The notes beneath the pieces were generated by a model. That model searched no databases. It was not told the origin of the DNA and saw only the letters and a program-made list of their open reading frames with translations. A program made the translations under genes and the position numbers. Shown here piece by piece: positions 52,815 through 61,444 of a stretch of DNA of 64,000 bases (positions are counted from its first letter, which is position 1; every line of letters starts with the position of its first letter). Source of the DNA: Leuconostocaceae bacterium ESL0723 (lineage in GTDB: Bacteria > Bacillota > Bacilli > Lactobacillales > Lactobacillaceae); assembly GCA_029392055.1 (NCBI GenBank), contig CP113928.1, forward strand, positions 1,238,501 through 1,302,500. The letters are read 5' to 3'.

Positions 52815-53396
52815 CTAATACCCTATGTTTTGTAATCTGAAGCGCATCGATTGAGCCGAGACGTTCATCAACATTGCAGTACCCATTACAAGTTCATCAG
52901 ACTGTCTCCAATCCACATTATTAACGTCCCAATTCTTCTGTTTTGCAATTGAATGAAGTGCGTCGTCCACAACTTTTTTAGGCATCAAAATCTCGGCAGC
53001 AAAATTATTAGCATCAACTTCATTTCTATCATTAAAAATTTTTTTAACGATTTCCTGAGTTTCCTGCCCGTACGGACTTAGTAACCTATTACTTATTCCA
53101 CTGCTATCGCCTTTGTGCTGCAGTAACGCGTGTCCCAATTCGTGTGCAATCGTAAACCGTTCTCTGAACACCGGCTCATTTTGATTAACCGTTATAGTTT
53201 TAGTACTCGAATTATATTCCCCGGACTTGTTGAAACCCTCCTCGGAAATCTGGATTCGAAGATTAGCAAATTCTACAAATTTATAGATGTCAACTTCATA
53301 TTGCTTTATCCAATGCTTTAAGTTGTAAATGCTGTCATCATGAAAGTACTTATCCAAAAATCCCCTAGAATACACTTCTCCAATTTTATAAGACAT
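52815..53396 (-). CDS. ImmA/IrrE-family metallopeptidase
   Basis: The 193-residue protein contains the zinc-protease motif AHELGH (His85, Glu86, His89) in RERFTIAHELGHALLQH and the downstream NEVDANNFAAEILMP segment with the likely third ligand, as in ImmA/IrrE (DUF955) proteases. Such enzymes usually cleave a partner repressor or regulator. No helix-turn-helix gene is adjacent; the downstream partner is the FRG protein. The ATG at 53396 has AGAAGGG upstream. It begins only 41 bp after the 3' end of tmRNA, with no terminator between, so it may be expressed by read-through from ssrA. Confidence 0.85.
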   Translation of the reverse strand: MSYKIGEVYSRGFLDKYFHDDSIYNLKHWIKQYEVDIYKFVEFANLRIQISEEGFNKSGEYNSSTKTITVNQNEPVFRERFTIAHELGHALLQHKGDSSGISNRLLSPYGQETQEIVKKIFNDRNEVDANNFAAEILMPKKVVDDALHSIAKQKNWDVNNVDWRQSDELVMGTAMLMNVSAQSMRFRLQNIGY

Positions 53397-53436
53397 CAGC
53401 AAAACCCTTCTCAAATTCATCATTTATCGCAACAAA

Positions 53437-53791
53437 TGGATCTGAGGGGAGTCGAACCCCTGTCCAGACCGTCCGCTACATCAGCGTCTACATTCATAGA
53501 ACTATCATTTAAAATTCATGATATTGTCCGCCATAGTCCCAGGCTTTCCAATACCACTAACCTGGTTAATTTGACCGTTCCCTAACAGGTGGATAGGGAA
53601 ACGGCGAGCTGGCTAATTATGGCCTAGCTCCAGCCGCCAGCTGCCGGAGTTAAGCTACGTATCACTGGTTTTTAGGCAGCGATTGCGTAAGAGTTATTGT
53701 TTTTTGCAGTTAAATGTCTGCCCGTTTAACGTCCGGACGACGGAATGCAGCCAATGCGCTAAACAGCCTGTCGAATTCCATAAACAGACCC
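53437..53791 (-). ncRNA. ssrA: Transfer-messenger RNA
   Basis: The 5' end GGGTCTG pairs with 3' CAGATCC (one G-U) as a seven-pair acceptor stem. The tRNA-like part has GGAATTCGACAGG and GGGGTTCGACTCCCC. The tag frame (53672-53707) reads GCA AAA AAC AAT AAC TCT TAC GCA ATC GCT GCC TAA, giving AKNNNSYAIAA. The CCA end is not encoded beyond the discriminator A. It rescues stalled ribosomes with SmpB, whose gene is not in the window. Confidence 0.95.
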
Positions 53792-53823
53792 GTACGGTTT
53801 ACCACTGGTAAACTTGTGCATCT

Positions 53824-53832
53824 ATTATAACA
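53824..53832 (-). promoter_or_regulatory. ssrA promoter, extended -10
   Basis: TGTTATAAT on the minus strand lies about 33 bp before the mature tmRNA 5' end; a matching -35 is not evident. Confidence 0.6.
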
Positions 53833-53908
53833 GCAAAACTTGGCCATTGGGCAGTCCTCTGGCACGAATCCTACAATAATTGGCAAATTCAGCCGACACT
53901 AACCCGTC

Positions 53909-53937
53909 AAAAAAGACCTGCACCGCAGGTCTTTTTC
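53909..53937 (-). terminator. Terminator of yisL
   Basis: AAAAAGACCTGC pairs with GCAGGTCTTTTT around ACC. Confidence 0.88.
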
Positions 53938-53940
53938 CTA

Positions 53941-54297
53941 TTAAAACAAATGAATCCAAGGCCGGAAGCCGGCGGTGAAGAGTCCCAAGATAATCAGCAG
54001 GACCAGTTCCACGGCAATCCGGTAAAAGTCAGACTTGGTCACCTGGTTACGGGCCCGCTTAGCCATCAGCACTTCAATAAAGCCGATGACCGCCAATGAA
54101 AACAGAACCTTGGCTGAAGCCAGGACTGGACTGCGATGCCAGGCCTTACCTAGCAGGATAATCCCATCAATAATCATGACGACGTAAATTCCGCGAATAG
54201 TCATCGCGATTGGTAGGGAACCGTTGGTCTTACGCAGGTCGAGGACCAGCAGTACGATCAGGGCTACCGCTAAAATAATGTGAAGCCATAAGTACAT
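53941..54297 (-). CDS. yisL: YisL family membrane protein (DUF1516)
   Basis: The 118-residue protein equals B. subtilis YisL in length and has four helices, starting MYLWLHIILAVALIVLL and ending TAGFRPWIHLF, typical of DUF1516. The ATG at 54297 lies nine bases after AGAGAGG; the longer upstream frame runs into the accA terminator. Function is unknown. Confidence 0.82.
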   Translation of the reverse strand: MYLWLHIILAVALIVLLVLDLRKTNGSLPIAMTIRGIYVVMIIDGIILLGKAWHRSPVLASAKVLFSLAVIGFIEVLMAKRARNQVTKSDFYRIAVELVLLIILGLFTAGFRPWIHLF

Positions 54298-54386
54298 AAA
54301 ACGATACCTCTCTTTCCAAAATATTATAGCAAAGCCAAGCAGCTTTGAACGTAAAAATTTATCACTTGATAAGTAACCGACCAAAT

Positions 54387-54410
54387 AAAAAACGACGAAT
54401 GTCGTTTTAT
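54387..54410 (-). terminator. Terminator of the fatty-acid operon
   Basis: AAAACGAC pairs with GTCGTTTT around a four-base loop, 14 bp after the accA stop. Confidence 0.75.
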
Positions 54411-54423
54411 TTCGTATGATGCT

Positions 54424-55221
54424 TTAGAAGGCCCGGAAACGGTTGCGGCGCGCCCGCAGGAGGTCGTCTGGACCCATCTGCTGGAGCTGGCCGATTTCCT
54501 TGCCCAACTTCTCTTTGAGGTGGGCATAGACCTTAGCATGGTTGCGGGATTCTGGGATGACATAGTCGATGACCTGGTTGGCCATTAAGTCACCGGGTGT
54601 GAGGCCCATCAGCTCCGCGGCTTCATCACTGCGCTTGCTGTCCTTCCACAAGATTGAGGCAAAGCCTTCTGGTGACAGGATCGAATAAGTTGCATTCTCA
54701 AACATCCAGACCTGGTCGGCGGTGGCCAGGGCCAAAGCGCCACCAGAACCACCTTCCCCATAGACAATGGCAATCATTGGCACAGTCAACTTCATCGAGG
54801 TCAGGATGGCATTGGCAATCGCCTCCCCTTGGCCCTGCGCTTCGGCTTCCTTACCAGGGAAAGCCCCTGGCGTATTGATGAAGGTAATAATGGGCCGGTG
54901 GAAGCGTTCAGCGGCCTTCATCAGGCGGATGGCCTTGCGGTATCCCCATGGTTGAGGAGAACCGTTGCGCTTAGAGAGCTTATCATGAATGTCGGTACCC
55001 TTATCAATGACAATCACCGTTACTGGTTGGTCATTTAAGCGGGCAATCCCACCAATGACAGAGTTATCGTCAGCACCAAGGCGGTCCCCGTGAAGCTCAA
55101 CGAAGTCATCAAAGAGCCCGTTAATCAGGTCCCGGGCCATAAAGCGGTCTTCCCGGGCTTTTTTAACAATGTCGGCCGGCTTGGCGTCGTGTTTAAAAAG
55201 TGATTTTAAAATATCAGCCAT
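54424..55221 (-). CDS. accA: Acetyl-CoA carboxylase carboxyltransferase subunit alpha
   Basis: The 265-residue subunit transfers the carboxyl group from biotin to acetyl-CoA together with AccD. The crotonase-type segments INTPGAFPGKEAEAQGQGEAIA and YGEGGSGGALALATAD form oxyanion-hole loops. It is the last gene of the operon and starts directly at the stop of accD. The protein is shorter than the E. coli form (about 319 residues), as is usual in Lactobacillales. Confidence 0.96.
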   Translation of the reverse strand: MADILKSLFKHDAKPADIVKKAREDRFMARDLINGLFDDFVELHGDRLGADDNSVIGGIARLNDQPVTVIVIDKGTDIHDKLSKRNGSPQPWGYRKAIRLMKAAERFHRPIITFINTPGAFPGKEAEAQGQGEAIANAILTSMKLTVPMIAIVYGEGGSGGALALATADQVWMFENATYSILSPEGFASILWKDSKRSDEAAELMGLTPGDLMANQVIDYVIPESRNHAKVYAHLKEKLGKEIGQLQQMGPDDLLRARRNRFRAF

Positions 55222-56064
55222 TTACGCCTCCTGGGGTTGGTGCAAGCGCACAATCTTACCAATCAGCTGGGCCAGCTTAGGACGCGGCACCACCTGGTCA
55301 ACAAAGCCATTTTCCAGCAGGGTTTCAACCCGTTGGAAGTCCTTGGGCAGCTTTTCATGGATAGTCGATTCAATCACCCGGGCACCGGCAAAGCCGACCA
55401 GGGCATGGGGTTCGGCCAAGGTAATATCACCCTGCATGGCGAAGCTAGCCGTCACGCCACCAGTGGTTGGATCAGTCAAAACGACCAAGTACAACAAACC
55501 AGCTTCCTGGTGTTCAGCTACCGCCGCCGAAATCTTAGCCATCTGCATCAGGGAGTTAATCCCCTCCTGCATCCGGGCCCCACCCGAAGCGGTGAACATC
55601 ACCACTGGCAGGCGGTTTTGAGTGGCATACTCAAAGAGACGGGTAATCTTTTCCCCAGTCTTTGCGCCCATTGAACCCATCATGAAGTAGGAGTCCATGA
55701 TGCCCAGGGCAACCGGTTCTCCTTCAATCTTGGCCGTCCCAGTCAGCACTGATTCCTGGAGGTCGGTCTGGCTCTTAGCTCGGTCCAACTTATCAGCATA
55801 TCCCGGAAAGTCTGGGTCAGTCTGGGTCAGGTCAGCGTCCAACTCATGGAAGTCGGTCGTCATCAGGGCTGCTCGTTCACGAGCTTGTAAGCGGAAGCCG
55901 TAGCCACAGTTAGCACAAACCCGGTATGGGCCGAGCTCCTTGTTGTACATTTCCTTGCCACAGTATGGGCAGGCCAAAAAAAGGCCATCCGGAATCCGGT
56001 TTTTCACCGTTTCGTCGACCTTGATTTTGGCAGTATCATCTTCGTGTGAATTAAAAAGGGTCAT
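55222..56064 (-). CDS. accD: Acetyl-CoA carboxylase carboxyltransferase subunit beta
   Basis: The 280-residue protein has the N-terminal four-cysteine zinc ribbon (Cys32, Cys35, Cys50, Cys53) typical of bacterial AccD, then the crotonase-like domain with FTASGGARMQEG and LVVLTDPTTGGVTASFAM. It pairs with AccA and abuts it on the DNA, so equal synthesis is likely. Confidence 0.96.
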   Translation of the reverse strand: MTLFNSHEDDTAKIKVDETVKNRIPDGLFLACPYCGKEMYNKELGPYRVCANCGYGFRLQARERAALMTTDFHELDADLTQTDPDFPGYADKLDRAKSQTDLQESVLTGTAKIEGEPVALGIMDSYFMMGSMGAKTGEKITRLFEYATQNRLPVVMFTASGGARMQEGINSLMQMAKISAAVAEHQEAGLLYLVVLTDPTTGGVTASFAMQGDITLAEPHALVGFAGARVIESTIHEKLPKDFQRVETLLENGFVDQVVPRPKLAQLIGKIVRLHQPQEA

Positions 56065-56087
56065 AGCAATTCGGACGTAACGTCCCC

Positions 56088-57482
56088 TTACTCCTCTTCT
56101 TGACTAGCTTTACCGTCGGCCAGGATTTCATCCCAGCGAGGCAAAAATTCATCTTCTAAGTACTTGGTATCAAAGTTATCGCTCTGAACATTGGGGTCCA
56201 ACAAGAGCGCTTCCTGGAAGGAACGGCTGGTTGAAATCCCCTCAATCGTGGTTTCGTCGAGCATCCGTTCCAACTTAGCCAGGGCCTCTGAACGGGTTTC
56301 GTCATGGGCAATCAGCTTGGCAATCATGGAATCGTAGAAGGGCTGGATGACGTCTCCAGAATAAAGGGCGGAATCAATCCGGACTCCGGGACCACCAGTT
56401 GGCAGGAAGACAAAGTCGACCTTGCCAGCACTAGGGGCAAAGTTGGCCTCGGGCCGTTCGGCCGTTAGCCGCATTTCCACGGCGTGACCCTTCATTTCCA
56501 CCTGGTCCTGGGTCAAAGGCAGGTCTTCACCAGCGGCAACTAGGACCTGGAGCCGGACCAAGTCCAATCCAGTCACCATTTCAGTGACCGGGTGCTCGAC
56601 CTGGAGCCGGGTGTTCATTTCCATGAAATAGAAGTTCCCCTCCTGGTCCTGGAGGAATTCAATCGTCCCGGTGTTTTCGTAGTCAATGGCGTTAACGGCC
56701 TTGGTGACAATGTCACTCAGGTTGGCCCGCATAGCTGGCGTCACGCCGGCAGCGGGAGACTCTTCCATCACCTTCTGGTTGCGGCGTTGCAGGGAGCAGT
56801 TTCGCTCTGGCAGGGTCACCACGTGCCCCTGCTGATCCCGGAGGACCTGCATTTCGATGTGGCGGACGTGGGTCATGACCTTTTCGATGTACATGTGATC
56901 ATCACCAAAGGACAGGCGGGCCTCGCTTTGGGCGTTATCAAACTTTTCAGCGAGCTCATTTTCCTCGTAGACAAAGCGCATCCCCTTACCGCCACCACCG
57001 GCAGCGGCCTTCAAGAGCAAGGGATAGCCAATCCGATCGGCAACTTCCTTGGCCTCGTCAAAGTTATGGATAAAGCCTTCGGAACCAGGAATGACCGGTA
57101 CACCAGCCTGGCGCATCTCTTCCCGGGCGTTGGCCTTGTTTCCCATCAGGTCAATGGTAGCGGGCTTAGGACCAATCCACTTGATACCAACTTCGCCAAC
57201 CATCTCGGCAAAGAGGCTGTTTTCAGACAGGAAACCATAGCCCGGGTGAATGGCCTCGGCCCCAGTCAGGGTTGCCGCACTGACAATGTTTTTCATATTT
57301 AAATAAGAATCGGCTGGCTTGGGGCCGCCCACGCAAATCGCCTCGTCGGAAATGTGGACGTGGAGACTTTCACGGTCAGCCGTGGAATAGATGGCCACGG
57401 TCTTAATGCCCATTTCCTTGAGAGTCCGAATAATACGGACCGCAATCTCACCCCGGTTTGCCACCAGTACTTTTTTAAACAT
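56088..57482 (-). CDS. accC: Biotin carboxylase
   Basis: The 464-residue ATP-grasp enzyme carboxylates the biotin on AccB. It shows KVLVANRGEIAVRIIRTLKE at the start, the ATP loop AAAGGGGKGMRFV near 160, EKVMTHVRHIEMQVLRD, and MEMNTRLQVEHPVTEMVTG near 290. GGGAG precedes the ATG, one base after the fabZ stop. It is slightly longer than the E. coli enzyme because of an acidic C-terminal tail. Confidence 0.97.
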   Translation of the reverse strand: MFKKVLVANRGEIAVRIIRTLKEMGIKTVAIYSTADRESLHVHISDEAICVGGPKPADSYLNMKNIVSAATLTGAEAIHPGYGFLSENSLFAEMVGEVGIKWIGPKPATIDLMGNKANAREEMRQAGVPVIPGSEGFIHNFDEAKEVADRIGYPLLLKAAAGGGGKGMRFVYEENELAEKFDNAQSEARLSFGDDHMYIEKVMTHVRHIEMQVLRDQQGHVVTLPERNCSLQRRNQKVMEESPAAGVTPAMRANLSDIVTKAVNAIDYENTGTIEFLQDQEGNFYFMEMNTRLQVEHPVTEMVTGLDLVRLQVLVAAGEDLPLTQDQVEMKGHAVEMRLTAERPEANFAPSAGKVDFVFLPTGGPGVRIDSALYSGDVIQPFYDSMIAKLIAHDETRSEALAKLERMLDETTIEGISTSRSFQEALLLDPNVQSDNFDTKYLEDEFLPRWDEILADGKASQEEE

Positions 57483-57483
57483 C

Positions 57484-57915
57484 TTAATCTCCCACGATAA
57501 AGGTTAGCTCAGCGGTCGTGGCCTTCTTGTCACCAACCCAGACGATACCTTTACCAGTACCGATTGGTCCGCGCAGGCGGTCCAAGGTCACTTCAAAGCG
57601 CAGTTGGTCACCAGGACGGATCATCTTGCGGTAACGGGCCTTTTTAATCCCACCAAAATAAGCAGTCTTACCCTTATATTCAGGCATGGACAGCAGGGCA
57701 ACCGCCCCAGTCTGGGCCAGGGCTTCGACCGTCAAAACACCGGGAAAGGTTGGGTTGCCAGGAAAGTGGCCCTGGAAGATTTCTTCGTCAATGGTTATGT
57801 TCTTAGTGGCCACGCAACGCTGGCCGGGCTCGAGTTCTTCAACCGTGTCCAACATCAACATTGGATAGCGGTGGGGTAAGATTTCTTGAATCTGCTGGGT
57901 ATTTAGAACCGTCAT
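57484..57915 (-). CDS. fabZ: 3-hydroxyacyl-ACP dehydratase
   Basis: The 143-residue hot-dog protein has the catalytic His50 in GHFPGNPTFPG and Glu64 in EALAQ. It dehydrates 3-hydroxyacyl-ACP in each elongation round. No separate FabA-type isomerase is visible in the cluster; if unsaturated fatty acids are made, a second FabZ copy elsewhere may do it. Confidence 0.95.
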   Translation of the reverse strand: MTVLNTQQIQEILPHRYPMLMLDTVEELEPGQRCVATKNITIDEEIFQGHFPGNPTFPGVLTVEALAQTGAVALLSMPEYKGKTAYFGGIKKARYRKMIRPGDQLRFEVTLDRLRGPIGTGKGIVWVGDKKATTAELTFIVGD

Positions 57916-57963
57916 GTCCTTCTCCTTTAGTTATGTACGTTTGGCGCAGGGCCAAACTTCAAT

Positions 57964-58440
57964 TTAGTTGGGCGTAACCCGGAAAAGCGGCTTGTCAAAG
58001 TCAACCACTTCTTCGTTGCTGACGAGGATTTCAGCCAAGGTACCAGTAACCTCTGAATGAATCTCAGTCATTAGCTTCATGGCTTCAATCACGGCCACAA
58101 CATCACCCTTATTAATTTGGTCGCCGACCTTCTTAAAGGCTGGGGCATCGGGCTTAGGCTGGAGGTAAACCGTTCCAACCATTGGTGCCAGGATTTCCTC
58201 GCTAGCTGGCGCTGGAGCTGCCGGCTGACTAGCCGGAGCAGGGGCAGCGGCTGAATCAGCGGGCGCAGCAGCCGTTGCCGGTGCTGGCGCAGCTGGGGCC
58301 GGATTAGCGGCTGGGCCAGCGCTGTTTTCATTTTTAGAAAGGTGCAGGGAAAAATCACCGGCCTGCAGGTCTAAGTCACGCAGGGAGCTCTTTTCCAAGT
58401 CGGCCATCAAGGCCCGAATTTCATTAATATCTAAATCCAT
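57964..58440 (-). CDS. accB: Biotin carboxyl carrier protein
   Basis: The 158-residue carrier has an N-terminal helix, an Ala/Pro-rich linker (about 43-80) and a biotinyl domain with the biotinylated Lys122 in EAMKLMTE. The ATG at 58440 follows GGGGGA; a GTG directly before it is a weaker choice. It sits between fabF and fabZ, as in other Lactobacillales clusters. Confidence 0.95.
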   Translation of the reverse strand: MDLDINEIRALMADLEKSSLRDLDLQAGDFSLHLSKNENSAGPAANPAPAAPAPATAAAPADSAAAPAPASQPAAPAPASEEILAPMVGTVYLQPKPDAPAFKKVGDQINKGDVVAVIEAMKLMTEIHSEVTGTLAEILVSNEEVVDFDKPLFRVTPN

Positions 58441-58452
58441 CACGCTTCCCCC

Positions 58453-59703
58453 TTACCACTTCTTGAAGATCACGGCGGCGTTGTGCCCACCGAAACCATA
58501 GTTGGCACTCAAAACGTATTCTGGTGCCGTGTGCTTGTTATCCTCGTTGACCAGGTTAACCAGCTTCGTGTGCTCATCGGGTTCGTCAAAGCCAACGTTA
58601 ACTGGCAGCTCACCGCGGTCAATGGCACCAACTGAGGCCACGGCTTCGACCGCACCAGCGGCACCAAGCAAGTGACCAGTCATACCCTTAGTTGATGAAA
58701 CTAGGACTGAGTTAGGACCAAAGACACTAGCAATCGCCTCGGCTTCACCAGAATCGTTGGCACCGGTAGCAGTACCGTGGGCGTTGATGTAGCTGATGTC
58801 TTCTGGCTTCAGGTTGGCGTCGGCCAAAGCGTCCTTCATGGCGCGGGCAGCACCCTCACCATCAGGAGCTGGTGAAGTCATGTGGTAGGCATCTGAAGAA
58901 ACGCCGTAACCAACCACTTCACCGAGAATGTTGGCACCGCGGGCCTGGGCGTGTTCCAGACTCTCTAAGACCAAGATGCCGGAACCTTCACCAAGGACAA
59001 AGCCGTGACGGTTCTTATCGAAAGGCTTGGAAGCCTGCTTAGGATCAGTTTCCTTTGACAGGGCCGTCAAGGCCGCGAAACCAGCAATTCCAATTTCGTT
59101 GACCGTGGCTTCTGAACCACCGGTCAGCATTACGTCAGCCTTACCAGACTGAATGCGCCAGAAGGCTTCGCCGACGGCGTTAGTGGCTGAGGCACAGGCC
59201 GTTACCACCGTAAAGTTGACGCCCTTGGCACCGAAACGTAGAGAAACGTTACCGGAAACCATGTTAGGAATTGACTCAGGCACGAACAGTGGGCTAACCC
59301 GCTGTGGGCCCTTGTCATGCATCTTAATGACTTGTTCTTGGATGGTCGTCAAACCACCGATTCCATTCCCGAGGATCACGCCAAAACGGGTTGGGTCTTC
59401 AACCTTGGTTTCCTGGGGGTTATCGGTGTCACTTTTCAAACCAGCCTGTTCCATGGCCTGGTCCGCCGCGTCAATCGCATACTGGGAGAAAAGATCCAGC
59501 TTACGGGACTCACGCTTACCAACCCGCTTGGCTGGGTCGAAACCATCGACCTGACCAGCTACGGTGATGCCGGTTTCACTGGCATCAAACTTGGTAATGG
59601 GCTTAATGCCCAGTTTTTCATCAAAAATCCCATCAAGGTAAGTTTGGGTGTCATTTCCCAAGGGCGTTACCGCCCCCATTCCTGTAATTACAACGCGTGT
59701 CAT
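58453..59703 (-). CDS. fabF: 3-oxoacyl-ACP synthase II
   Basis: The 416-residue condensing enzyme has Cys170 in VVTACASATNA, the histidines in INAHGTATGANDSGEAEA and GMTGHLLGAAG, and the glycine-rich NYGFGGHNA end. It elongates acyl-ACP with malonyl-ACP. The ATG at 59703 follows GGAAGG; a start nine codons upstream is not conserved. Confidence 0.96.
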   Translation of the reverse strand: MTRVVITGMGAVTPLGNDTQTYLDGIFDEKLGIKPITKFDASETGITVAGQVDGFDPAKRVGKRESRKLDLFSQYAIDAADQAMEQAGLKSDTDNPQETKVEDPTRFGVILGNGIGGLTTIQEQVIKMHDKGPQRVSPLFVPESIPNMVSGNVSLRFGAKGVNFTVVTACASATNAVGEAFWRIQSGKADVMLTGGSEATVNEIGIAGFAALTALSKETDPKQASKPFDKNRHGFVLGEGSGILVLESLEHAQARGANILGEVVGYGVSSDAYHMTSPAPDGEGAARAMKDALADANLKPEDISYINAHGTATGANDSGEAEAIASVFGPNSVLVSSTKGMTGHLLGAAGAVEAVASVGAIDRGELPVNVGFDEPDEHTKLVNLVNEDNKHTAPEYVLSANYGFGGHNAAVIFKKW

Positions 59704-59741
59704 GTTGACTTCCTTCCTAAGCAAGTGCACGGAACCATTTA

Positions 59742-60479
59742 TTAGATATAAAGTCCGCCGTCGACCACAATGGTCTGTCCAGTAATGTATTCGTTTGAGG
59801 CCAAGAAAACAGCCGTTTCGGCCACTTCTTCCGCCAGTCCAAAGCGGGCCAGGGGTACGTTGCCCAAGACATTGGCCTTGGCATCCTCGGAGAGGGCATC
59901 GGTCATGTCAGAAACAATCATCCCTGGTGCGATGGCATTAACCCGGATATTCCGGCGGGCGCCTTCCTTGGCCAGGGTCTTGGTCATCCCAATCAGACCG
60001 GCCTTTGCGGCGGCATAGTTAACCTGACCGATGTTGCCCATCAGGCCAACCACTGAACTCATGTTGATGATATCGCCGTGCTTTTGGCGGACCATCTTCT
60101 TAAAAATCGGCTGGGTCACGTTAAAGGCGCCAGTCAGATTGGTGTTAATCACGGCAGCAAAGTCTGCCGGTGACATCCCAATTGCAATCTGGTCCTTGGT
60201 AATCCCAGCGTTGTTAACCAGGATATCGATCCCTGGAAAATCAGGGCGCTTGTACAGGTCCTTAATTTGTTCTTCAGTTTCCTCGGTGTTGGCCACGTCA
60301 AATTCGACGGTCATCGGTTTTTGGTGGAAACTATCGAGCACTTCAGCTGGGATGGCTGAACGGCCGTGCAAAATCAGCTGGGCACCCAGGTCGTCAAAGG
60401 CATGGGCTACGGCCAAACCAATCCCCCGGGATGAGCCGGTCACCAGGACGGTTTGATTCTTGAAATCTTTCTTAAACAT
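59742..60479 (-). CDS. fabG: 3-oxoacyl-ACP reductase
   Basis: The 245-residue SDR has TGSSRGIG (14-21), NNAG near 90, the catalytic Ser in MSSVVG and YAAAK near 152, and VDGG near the end. It reduces 3-oxoacyl-ACP with NADPH. Its position between fabD and fabF in the operon fixes the assignment among SDRs. Confidence 0.95.
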   Translation of the reverse strand: MFKKDFKNQTVLVTGSSRGIGLAVAHAFDDLGAQLILHGRSAIPAEVLDSFHQKPMTVEFDVANTEETEEQIKDLYKRPDFPGIDILVNNAGITKDQIAIGMSPADFAAVINTNLTGAFNVTQPIFKKMVRQKHGDIINMSSVVGLMGNIGQVNYAAAKAGLIGMTKTLAKEGARRNIRVNAIAPGMIVSDMTDALSEDAKANVLGNVPLARFGLAEEVAETAVFLASNEYITGQTIVVDGGLYI

Positions 60480-60480
60480 C

Positions 60481-61419
60481 TTAATCCTCTGGGTTTGTCA
60501 GGGCAGCCTGAACTTCTTGGAAACTCGTTAAATCAGTAATAGCGTAGCGCTTAACCGTTTTAGGGGCGATCTTTTTAGCGAACTTAGTTAACGTCGCGGC
60601 CGGACCAACCTCAACTAAGGTATCCACCCCGGCATCGAGCATCCGCTGTAGGGCTTGGGCAAAGTAGGTTGGTGAAACAATCTGCTTAACCAGCACATCC
60701 TTGAGTTGATCGACCTGGAAGACATCCCCAGTCGTGTTCGAGTAAACGGGGTACTTCAAAGGCTGGAAGCTTTCCTTTTCCAGGCGGTGCTCCAATTCCT
60801 TAGCCGCCTTCTTCAACAAAGGCGTGTGGAAGGCACCGGAAACCGGCAGTTCCACCATCCGCTTGACACCAGCATCAGTCAACACCGCTTGGGCCTGGTC
60901 AACATCGGCTTCGATGCCACCAATGACCAACTGGCCAAAGGTGTTGAAGTTGGCTGGATAAACTTGGAGCCCCTCGGCTTCCAGCTTGCGCAGCTCTTCT
61001 ACGACCATGTCCTGGTCGTCGCTCATTACCGCCACCATCTTACCGGGATTCTTTTCCCCGGCGGCCTGCATGTAGCGTCCGCGGTCTTGGATAATGGCAA
61101 TCGCCTGGTCAAAACTCATGGCACCGGCAGCGGTCAAAGCTGAATACTCGCCCAGGCTAAGGCCCAGGCCAGCCGCAGGTGTCGGCAGGTCAGCACCAAT
61201 CGCTTTTAAAATCCCAATGCTCATGGCCAAAATGGCTGGTTGGGCATACTGGGTTTGCTTAATCTTATCTTCATCAGCTACCAATTCAGCTAGGTCATAA
61301 CCCAGCACGGCGGAAGCCTGGTCAATAGTGCTCTGATAGGCGGGCAGATTTTCATACAAATCCAAGCCCATGCCGGCCTGTTGGGCACCTTGGCCACTAA
61401 AGAGTAATCCTAATTTCAT
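60481..61419 (-). CDS. fabD: Malonyl-CoA:ACP transacylase
   Basis: The 312-residue protein has LFSGQGAQQAGMG (7-19), the nucleophile Ser88 in GLSLGEYSAL and the histidine in VSGAFHTPLL near residue 198. It loads malonyl groups onto ACP. It ends one base before fabG. Confidence 0.96.
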   Translation of the reverse strand: MKLGLLFSGQGAQQAGMGLDLYENLPAYQSTIDQASAVLGYDLAELVADEDKIKQTQYAQPAILAMSIGILKAIGADLPTPAAGLGLSLGEYSALTAAGAMSFDQAIAIIQDRGRYMQAAGEKNPGKMVAVMSDDQDMVVEELRKLEAEGLQVYPANFNTFGQLVIGGIEADVDQAQAVLTDAGVKRMVELPVSGAFHTPLLKKAAKELEHRLEKESFQPLKYPVYSNTTGDVFQVDQLKDVLVKQIVSPTYFAQALQRMLDAGVDTLVEVGPAATLTKFAKKIAPKTVKRYAITDLTSFQEVQAALTNPED

Positions 61420-61444
61420 GCTTTTCCTCTTCTATCCAACCAAC

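Noticed and set aside
56592-57302. 236-codon plus-strand frame opposite accC
   Set aside because: Antisense shadow of the highly conserved biotin carboxylase gene.
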